Shown: in pieces, positions 55,571 to 64,000 of the stretch
Position numbering within the stretch: the stretch's first letter is position 1
Layout of the letters: every line of letters starts with the position of its first letter
DNA from: Ephemerocybe angulata
Lineage: Eukaryota > Basidiomycota > Agaricomycetes > Agaricales > Psathyrellaceae
Assembly (NCBI GenBank): GCA_013368325.1
Contig: JAACJK010000115.1
Span: forward strand, 62,001-126,000
Direction: 5' to 3'
Length of the DNA: 64,000 nucleotides
Notes under the pieces: model-generated
Databases searched by the model: none
What the model was told of the DNA's origin: nothing
What the model saw: the letters and a program-made list of their open reading frames with translations, nothing else
Made by a program: the position numbers and the translations under genes

Positions 55571-57087
55571 TTATTGACCTTCGGAGAACACCAGTCTCCC
55601 AACGACGTCCCCACCATCCTCCACAGAGGCCATCCTCGCATTCGAGCTATCCTTCGCTTCAATCCCCACTAAAGTAGACTTCCCCTGAAGAAGGTCCACC
55701 CTTCTAACACCCTGAGCCCACACCACCCCACCGCCCGCCAACTCCGTCTCCTGACACCGACTCCTATACGCTCGCGAGATCCTCCTCTGCTGAGGAGTAT
55801 CCCCATCGCCAAGCGCAGCCCACTCCGCTTGCGTGATAGGCTTAGCTAGAGCGGAATGGACGCAAGATAGAACGTCGAGGTTCGTGATGACAGGCTCGTC
55901 GTTAGCAGTCCTCTCGCTGTCTTCGTCATCATCCTCATCCTCAAGCTCGTCGTCCGAATCAGACGAATCGATATAGAACTTCCTTCCCTTCTCTCTCCTC
56001 GAGCCCCTAGCCCCCGATGGTCGACCCAATGCTGGGCGACCCGACGACGCCCGGACAACGACGTCCCAGTCGAAGCCTTCGCAGCAGAGCGTCATGGACC
56101 CTCTCGTAGGTGGCTCCGTAGCGGGCTCCATGAGCGTGTTAATTGGAACCCGGTTCTTGAAGAAGTCCGTAACCGTCGGGACGATGGTCATAGATCCATC
56201 GTAGTCGTCTCGAACGGTCGATGTGGGTGGAAGAGAGACTTCGTAGGCGATGGGGGCGTTAGGGCGAGAACGGGTCCAGGCAAAGAGCGGGTGCATGTAC
56301 TTCGGTTGACGCTTGCAGGGGTTGGCGAAAGATACGCGGCGTTCTATGAATCGACAAGGGATTAGTTAAGATCCAGCCGGGGATTGGGTTCAGGGGGAGC
56401 CAAGACAGGTAAGAAGAAGGTGATGCACGAGTAAGATACGGTATAGTGAGGGGCTGGGGTGCGAAAGTCGAGCAACGAAAGGGAGGAAGAATGAACTCAC
56501 TTGACTTCGCTGGTCGGCCGGATGGAGTCACCGCCCCCAGGCTAACCTGCGATGACTGAACGTTAACTGTAGTTGATGAGCCCCATGTGGACCAGGAGTC
56601 GTTCGAAGAGAACGACGAAGTCGATGCGTTCCAGGAATTCGGTGGTGCGATCCATGCCTTTCCGGGGTTAAAGTCGGGACTCGGTAACTTCTCGTGTCCG
56701 ACATCGTCTGGGGACTGCAATGAGGGGACGACCATCATGGAAATAAGCATTCGACGTACCATGCGTACTATCTTCCAGCTTCGAGGCTACCCACTCCAAC
56801 TCCTCGTCCTCGAGCTCCAGACATGGAATCTTGGGCGTCTTCGGAACACCGTAACAGACATTCTCGTCGAGATCCAGAGTAGACAGTTCGGAGGTCGCAG
56901 TCGAGAGACACGCAGCAGACGGTTTGACAGGAGACGTATAGCCCAGAGGTGAAGACAACTGCTGCCACTTCGAGATAGGGCTCCTCTTCGTACGCCCTTT
57001 ACCACCACGATCATTCCCCTGACCCAGAGGCGATGCATGGGACGGAGGGGAGGCCAAGCTGAATATCTTGCGCAAGTAGGATGACAT
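55571..57087 (-). CDS. DUF6699 protein, second copy, with a long disordered N-terminus
   Basis: Exons 57087-56760, 56707-56501 and 56343-55571 sum to 435 residues. Intron 1 uses the second of two nearby acceptors (TGCAGTCCCCAG), which keeps the frame. The N-terminus (MSSYLRKIFSLASPP) is followed by Ser/Trp/Asn-rich disorder. The DUF6699 domain begins near MHPLFAWTRS and includes YEVSLPPTSTV, MEPATEPPTRGSMTL, VITNLDVLSCVHSAL and VRRVDLLQGKSTLVGIE. An Asp/Glu run interrupts it. An in-frame ATG at 57219 is an alternative start. It shares only the domain with the protein at 48954-49952. Confidence 0.8.
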
Positions 57088-58144
57088 GGCTGTCTCTGGT
57101 CGCAAGTGTGCGGGAGGAAGAGAGCTGACAACGCACCACCGCTTCATCAACAGCTCTTTATGCGAACCATCCATCGAATCGAACCTCTTACAAGCTCCAT
57201 CATCGTGTTTGCTAGCCATATCCTCGCACCGCCAAGTGGCTCCGCCGACTCAGGGTTCACTACCCCTAGAACTCTCCATATCACACCGAAAGGACGGCAT
57301 AATCGAGCTAAGGTCACATAGAACGCACGTGTGGGGGTCCATATCCAGTAGGCCGGGATTGGGTTGTCATGAACTAGAACGTCGGGTAGGTCAGCAGGTA
57401 TGTTCTTATATCCCGCCAATTGACTGTGTCAGGGAAATCCCTGCGGCTGTTGACGGCGGGCTCGAAACGTGCCTTCGATTTAGTAGCGCTGTATGATTCA
57501 TTCGCGTACGCGCTTCGCGGTGCCGTTATTACCACACGCAAGACACGAGCATTTCTTTCCATCAGTCAAAGGTGTTACTCTTAGCCTGCCGATTAGATTG
57601 TCGGCATATCCTGTAAAAACATGTCAGTTCAATCTGACCTTGATCTGACCCCAGTTTCTCCGAGTCGGGAGGAAGAATATGCACTATTTCGAGGACGGGA
57701 GAGGGCAAACTCACTGGAATCAGCATGCGCAGATCAATAGAACGTCGCTACCTAGCGCATAGTAATACCATTCCATATTGAGGGGTACGCAGCAAGACAC
57801 TTTCGGTATTCGGTACCGGAAGGGAAACGGAGATTATTTCGCTACGAACGACTTTTTGTCAGGGGTTAGAAGCTGAAACAAGGATAGACAACTGACTGGC
57901 CACGAGTTCAGAATGCCGTCTCGCAGTGTGTGACCGAGTGAAGCATGCTTATTGGGAGGATGCTCTGGTGTCCGTGCTCGTCGACCCCTACAACCTTTTG
58001 CGAGGGACGCGTTCCCTTATCAAACAAGACCCCCAAGCAGAACCAATTCCAAAGACATAAAATAAGCATAATATAAGACGTACAATGATACATAACCCCA
58101 CACTCTCGTTTAATTAGCGTTTAAATATGCCGGTTAAACCGAAC
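57088..58144. other. Intergenic, no supported gene
   Basis: Open frames overlapping the DUF6699 5' end are shadows. 57.6-58.1 kb shows nothing. Confidence 0.45.
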
Positions 58145-60567
58145 TTAGGCAGCTGCGAACCACCACAAAGTTGTAACGCCCACCGGGAACGTATAGGTAG
58201 CCTATAAGGTAAAATCAGCATCCCTCGAGCCAACATTTCCAAAGACGGTTCGTACCTGCGTTCCCCTAAAACTGATCGTGGCCTTCACAGGGGAGGGGTT
58301 CCACCCACTAGACCCTCCATCATTGTCTGCGATCCCGACCGACCGTCATGAGCGAGCGCCTTAATCACCGAACTCCAGATCAACACGAGACTTACAGTTC
58401 ATAACCACAATCGAGTACCGCGCCCAATCACTGCCCGAAACCCGCTTGGTCGCGAAGCCGCTAACCCTAAGCGCCCACGCCTTCCCGCCCTTCACAGTCG
58501 TCGCAACGCGTTGACCAAATGGTCCTCCCGCGTCCTGAGGAAGAATGGCTTTCGATGCCTGTGCCATAGCGTAAACTAAGATCGCGAATGCAGACGCGCA
58601 TCAGTACTATGCTTTCGACTCCGGGAAGACAGAAGTGAAATGGTGGCATGTACACGCACATTCTTGATTGAAGCTGTAACTCCCGTCCCCGTTCACTGTG
58701 ACGATAGGTCGGCATCCAGGTCCCCCACAGCTATCAGTACCTGGGAACTTTGGGTTGCCCGACCCGTCGAGCGCGATGTTCCACATCAGCCCTGTGCGGG
58801 AGAACCGTTCAACGCTTCCGATCCACAGGTTATCCATGTACCACTAAACAACCCTCATCAGCACCTTCAATCCAACATGCACAAGATGATGAGGGAAGCA
58901 TTGAATAGGGGTGGTCGCACCTTGATGTCTCCCCACCAGTCAGAGCCATACGTCCCACTGCACTCGGTAAAGTAGATGTCCTTGCCTGGCCTCGCGTTAT
59001 GGAACGAATCTTGATTCTTCACAGATCCCGAGTAGCAGTGGAACGCGACACCGCTTACAGCGTTATTGGCATCGTCAACCTATTACAGCCTCATCAGTTC
59101 TCATGTCTATCCATCCAGCCGATGGAGCGAGCGAACGAACGTACGAGCTCGACAGGGTACGACGCCGCGTTATTCCAGTTGTGCTATATTTAGTTGAGCA
59201 TTGGGGTTCGGTGTGCTATTTGAGGAAAGAACAAACCTCATAGCCTACAATACGAACGCTTCCCAGCCCATTCGAATCCAGGAGATTCCTAAGCGCAACA
59301 GCGATGCGGGCTTCGACGTCGGGAGTCATCCAACACGTCGGATAGGTCGGGTTGCTATTCTGGGGTTCATTCTGCTCCCGAGCGCATCGTGCCAGTATCA
59401 CAAACGAGGGTTCGAATTTAAGGTTCGAGGGTTGAGAATTGAGAAGCAATGCGGACGGACAAAAGTCGAGTAAAACAAGAGAAATACTTCGGTGAGTAAC
59501 CTGCTGACGGACATCAGACGTAACAACAGCCGCACCTGTACAGAGATGGCGTAAACCGGGATGCCTTGCGACTTGTATCCCTGCACGGCCTTAAGCAAGT
59601 ACTTCGCGTCTGTATAGTAGATTACGCGAAGGATTAGAGAGATGGATTGTCAGCCTCGTGGATCAGACAATGGGAAATAGCGGAGATAAGAAGATCAAGA
59701 AGCCAGAAGAAAGGGCACGACGTACAAGCTGGGATGTACTCTTCTCGGATCGAACCTCCGCTCATGCTATAAGTGTCCTTCATCCACGCCGGCTAGCAAA
59801 GTAGTTAGCGTCTCCGCCGGGTGGGGAGACAGAGGTGGGGCGTACTGGAGACCAAGGCACGAGATGGAATTTGGAGTACTGGTTAGCGCCCATGATATCC
59901 TTGAGGACCGTAAAGACGCTCGATGGGACCCGCGTCATGTCCAGCCGGCTCATAGATTCATCGCCGTCGTTGTCGTTGAGACTATACGCTGTGGAGCGAA
60001 TGTTCAGCTTCGCAAGGTATACTATTATCCGGTCCAGAGAACCTACCATTCGTCGAGAAGTCGGATGCTCCGATCGGGACGCGGATGTAGCTCAGGCCAG
60101 CGCCGGCGCTCGAGGGCGAAGGGTTAAAGAGCTTATCGATGACTGCCCAGTAGTTTCCAGAGTTCTTTTTCTGTGGACGGTCAGTCGTCAGTCGAAGATC
60201 ACCTGCACTCTAAGATGACTTGCCTTCAGGTTATTCAAAACAGTCGCAGACGAATCAGTCAACGTGGCTCCAAACCCAAGCATGCTCTGGTACTGGGTAT
60301 TGTCATCGAAGGCGATATCTGCATCGGCAGATGCACCAGGCGAGACAAAGTTGATGGGTGACGACGGGTTGAGGGAAGTAAAGAGTTTGGACCTGTCCCA
60401 GGTTGTTTGGTACTACCCATCGATCAGTAAGGAGCAGCACAGCGCATGGCCAAGGTGATGAAGGCAGGTGATCGCAGGTGAACACTCACGATGTCCCATA
60501 TCTGCTGCGAGGTCGAGAAGGGGAGGCACGAGAGGTAATAGAAGAATAAAACAAAAGATATGAACAT
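58145..60567 (-). CDS. GH30 family glycoside hydrolase (probable endo-beta-1,6-glucanase)
   Basis: Thirteen exons: 60567-60490, 60412-60224, 60170-60047, 59988-59846, 59792-59726, 59609-59536, 59371-59237, 59183-59145, 59079-58921, 58843-58660, 58575-58396, 58326-58256 and 58201-58145. They sum exactly to 499 residues. The signal peptide is MFISFVLFFYYLSCLPFSTS. GH30 landmarks are GFGATLTDSSA, LSYIRVPIGASDFS, HLVPWSPPAWMKD, acid/base Glu227 in SVQNEPQ and nucleophile Glu322 in YFTECSG. The C-terminal beta-sandwich ends in TLWWFAAA. Intron 2 has a GC donor (AAG/GCAAGT). Fungal relatives cleave cell-wall beta-1,6-glucan, so a role in wall remodelling or mycoparasitism is plausible. Confidence 0.92.
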
Positions 60568-61591
60568 CGCTGCTGCAGCGCTCGCCAGTCCTTATCCAGT
60601 GGAATGGATGCATGAAACTCCCTTTCCTTTATACTCCGGCCAGACGCTGCAGCTTCATAACCTTCCAAGAGCAGCAGTCTACCAAGTGGGTTTCAGCGAA
60701 TGACCTCCTCTAGTCTGCAGTATGTTCCGAAGTCCGAAGCCAAGAGTATAGGTATAGGTCGTCTGTCGCACGCCGCATCGTCGTTGCGACCTTGCCGTAT
60801 CCATGCAGCAGGGAAGGCAGGCTGCTTCCCATTCCCATCCCAGTCGGCCTCGTTCCGTGACCCCAGTTCCGCTGCAGGAAGCATCGTCCGAACCACGCGA
60901 GCCACAGTCAAAGCACAGTCCGAGCAAAGCGTTCCATTCCAGGTTGCCTATGTAGGGTCTAGTGGAAGCTTTAGCAGGTGATTAACAACGAAAAGAGCGA
61001 GCGGGGTGTTGGGTCTGGAGGAGCGGACAAACGTACCTCTTCCTCAGCCCCTTCGACACACTCGAGAGGGCCGTGATATCGAGTTCCATACGGGTCAACC
61101 CCACATCCCCAGAAACCAGTGGATTGGCTGGCTCCTTTCGCGTTCATAGCAGGCCATGTTCGATTGCCAGTTCGAGGAATTGCCAGTTCAAGTGTGTTGA
61201 GGAGACTGTGCCAGATACCGGAAAAATAGTAACATTCCTATAGTGCAGTACCGAAGATCCATTACACTAGAAAAGGGTAGAGCTTGGGCAGAAAGGAACA
61301 TCCGAGCGTAGTGGATCATGGTGGTAGAAGACAAGAGGAGACGCTGCAGATCAAGAAACGACCGGATAAGGGATAGCAAATTATATAATACACCAATCAA
61401 AGAGAAAATGCGAAATATGCTAAGAGGCAGAGGCGCCGATGGATGGAAAGTCGAAATCTATAGTATGCTAGTGTACAGAAGATGGAACATGCATGCAATG
61501 GTTGGTGCGAGTGAAAACAAAACGAAACAAATGTCGGAAGCAAGGAACACGGTATGGTCAAAACAAAAGAGAGGAAGGGAGAAACAGTCCG
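60568..61591. other. Intergenic, no supported gene
   Basis: Between the GH30 start and the 3' end of the HMG-box gene. Short open frames at 60.68-60.98 kb are unconvincing. Confidence 0.45.
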
Positions 61592-64000
61592 CTAAGAACG
61601 CGTCCGAGGATCGTACGAATCGTCAACCTTATCCCAATCCTGTTCTGACAGAACCATACCCATCTCCATGTCATGAGCAGACGTAGACCACTGTGGAGCG
61701 CCCTGCTGTTGCGTATACCATCCCGAAGGGGGGCTGGGAATAGGAAGCTTCGACGAGGAGGCATCGTGGTCCGAGCCGGAAGGAAGTTGGCTTCGTAGGT
61801 CACTGGTCGTCAGGCTCAGGTTACTACCGCTGTAAGAATAAGACTGAGGTTCAGGGATATACTCGCCCCCATTCCAGCCGGCAAGGGTCGAAAAGAAGGT
61901 GCCGGAGTTCATGCCGCCCGTGGACTGACGATGCGGTACGTTCGGAACGGGGCCCTGGGTATAGTAGAAAGGCGATCCCATCGCTTGCGAATCCATGAGT
62001 TGAGGGTTGAAGCCATGGGGCCTACTCATGCACGCAGAAGAGGAAGTCGGGATGCCGTAGGAGGGGCCGGAGAGGAACGGAGGAGGCTCGTCGAGTGGAT
62101 CGTTGAATTCGGCGACGAGTCCGTGGCGGTTGGTCGGGGTCGACCAGGTTGTCACTTCGCTCCCGTCGGGCGGGAGGTCACTCGAAGTGAAGTTCTGTTC
62201 GCAGACAAGGAAGGAGAGCATCAGCTACGGCCCGAAGGAGAGGCAAAAGGAACACGAGACCCAGGGTCATGCGACCAAAAGAGTGCGGCACAATAGTTGA
62301 AGGACGGGCGCTTACCTTTCCATACGTGTCGAACCCCGTCACCGTACCCTCCACTTCGTACCCCATCTCTCTTGGCGGCAGCATCTCCCTCCGTTTACCC
62401 TCCGAGATTGACCCTGACCTGGGTAAATCCGATGGGGGAGGTGCTCCCCACCCCCAATACGATGATGATGAACCTGCGTCCTCAGGAGATTGGGATGGAG
62501 ATGCATATGGATCTCCGTGCCTATAGGTCGGGCCCTGGCTAGAAACCGTCGCAAAGTCGCCGTACGTCGGCGTCTTGGAGTAGTCTGACTGAGCATGAAG
62601 AGAGTCGTTCCTGGATCTCGAACCCGATGCTGATGCTGATACCGACGGAGGCCTCATGCCTAGCTCGAATCGGGTGGGTGGGCAAAGATCGGCGATGGTA
62701 GGTGTGGGTGTCGAAGTGGAGGATGTTCGAGGGGTATTGACGAACATTTGAGTAAGAGGAACGGAAGACATACTTCCACTCTGGCCAAGAGGTCGCGCTG
62801 TAGGTTTGGAGGTATGAATGCTTGCTCTTGAGCCACGCGAGGCGCCGTCGATGGGATGGGCGATGGAGGTTGAAGACGACGGTGATTGCGAGGTCGTAGT
62901 GGGAGAATGGGATTGAGCTCGTCTCATGCCAAGATCCGGAGATCCTTCAGATGCAGATATAGATGCGGCTGATGTGGCTGAATGACGATCAGGGGAGGAC
63001 GCGGAGGCGATGGAGGTAGCAGAAGGGGATTGAGGGGTGGTCAGGCGATGGGGGCTCTGTTGTCGATCGTCCTGGATGGGTAACGGGAGAATAACCTTCA
63101 TTTTCGATTTGGCCTGAGCCTGTGAGCTAGAGTCGGAGCCTGAGCGAGAAGGCGAGGGATTGGTGCCGCCGATCTTGTTCATGCCCTCCCACTCCTCGAC
63201 AGCAAGCGTAAGTTGAGAGCCTTTCTTTCCCTCCTTCAGGAACCCAGCGATCGTCGCCCACCTCGGAGAAGTGTCCTCCACCGCGCCTTTTGCTCCTTCC
63301 TTCTCCTTGCCCTTCTTCGTCTTGCTCGCAGTTGGTCCTGCACCCTCCTCCTTCATCCGTTCACCGTCGTCCTGCGTCTCGGCCGTCCTCGGAGAAGCAT
63401 CGCTCGCTTTACTCCCGCGTCTTCGTGCGCTGGTACCCGAGACCACGGTGTCCTTCGTCTTCTGCTTGGCCATCGCGTACGGGCCTGGGCGGAAGCGCCA
63501 ATCAGGATACATCTGCCGATGCTCTTCCTGCGCGACCTGCGCCTTGCCCTCCCATTCCGCTCGCTCTTCTGCCGACAAAGCTTTCCAGTAGTGGCCTAGC
63601 GCGTCAAGGTAAGCATAGTATTCGCAAAGGCCGTTTCCATCGAAGTAAGGAGAGAACACGTACCGATGATCTTCGAGAGGTTACTGTGGTTCCCTTCGAC
63701 CTTGTCTGGAATGTGTTGGCTGCGAATGAACGATGAGCGAAAGAGGATAAAGGCGTTTGGGGGGCGTGGTATGTGCCCTCCAGCCTCGCGCTTCTTCGTC
63801 TGTGCGCCACGTGCAGATTTGGAACGAGGCCGGCCAGGTGCGGTCGAGGTCGAGGGCCCCGCAGCAGAGTTAGATGCAGACGACGAGGACGTCGATGGTA
63901 TAGGCCTAGCCTGAGGGGCCATGGGTGAGGAGCGGGTGCTGCGCGAGTCTGGTGTTGAGCGAATGTTGGAGGAGGACGAGGAAGCGAGGGTGATTGTTGA
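61592..64000 (-). CDS. HMG-box transcription factor (MATA_HMG type), 5' end beyond the window
   Basis: Exons 64000-63664, 63595-62316 and 62224-61592. The HMG box spans intron 1: HIPRPPNAFILFRSSFIRSQ, then HSNLSKIIGHYWKALSAEER, WEGKAQVAQEEH and YPDWRFRPG. It resembles the sex-determining type box found in fungal mating and pheromone-response regulators. The rest is long, Ser/Pro/Thr-rich and disordered, as usual for such factors. An ATG at 63922 is possible, but the frame is open to the window edge, so the true start may lie outside. It ends with KVDDSYDPRTRS. Confidence 0.85.

Noticed and set aside
1..64000. CRISPR arrays, rRNA genes, bacterial-type operons
   Set aside because: None seen. 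The regular repeats at 7.9-9.5 kb are protein-coding TPR units.

Overview
The window is basidiomycete nuclear DNA. Most genes are broken by 45-80 nt spliceosomal introns with GT(A/G)xGT donors and CTNAC-type branch points. The gene families are those of Agaricomycetes: GCM/WRKY-finger MULE transposase, DUF6699, WSC, MYND, F-box and GH30. The long arrays of near-identical 'GELSDI...LTPQGH' TPR units joined to a CHAT protease domain resemble expansions known from Rhizoctonia/Ceratobasidium-type fungi. That placement is an inference from family content, because no marker gene is present.

The left half (1-35.6 kb) is a mobile-element and gene-duplication landscape. It opens with a GCM-finger MULE transposase gene on the minus strand that runs off the left edge (1-3.0 kb). 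Next come dispersed and tandem non-coding repeats (3.5-5.6 kb) and a TPR-CHAT gene (copy A, 7.1-11.3 kb). A Tad-like LINE follows (11.5-17.3 kb), with an exact 16-bp target duplication, a 35-A tail and its reverse transcriptase split by a roughly 355-bp tRNA-like insertion. A 7.57-kb hAT transposon (18.16-25.72 kb) has a 15-bp TIR, an 8-bp target duplication and a 12-exon transposase. Its exon 2 is interrupted by a 513-bp non-autonomous hAT, which itself contains a tRNA-derived SINE. Then come a 1.5-kb TIR element with a possible spliced gene (25.84-27.34 kb), a 5' fragment of a third TPR-CHAT copy (C), an F-box gene (28.9-30.7 kb) and a degraded minus-strand TPR-CHAT copy (B, 30.9-34.4 kb) with a CACTA-like MITE in its first intron.

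The right half (35.8-64 kb) is gene-dense and mostly intact: a WSC secreted protein, an endonuclease III-like DNA glycosylase, a signal-peptide protein of unknown function, a MYND-finger gene with two disabling changes, a second F-box paralogue with a frameshift, tRNA-Arg(ACG), a third F-box protein, two DUF6699 proteins, a divergent pair of oxidoreductases (SDR and MDR), a broken small cysteine-rich protein gene, a GH30 glucanase with 13 exons and one GC-AG intron, and an HMG-box transcription factor that runs off the right edge.

The most biologically interesting material is the TPR-CHAT family. It is a caspase-like protease fused to a homogenised repeat array, present as one nearly complete and two broken copies with shared promoters. 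This is the pattern expected of a rapidly turning-over recognition or cell-death gene family, although that role is inference. Exon models were derived by eye. For most of the multi-exon genes the exon lengths sum to an open frame.
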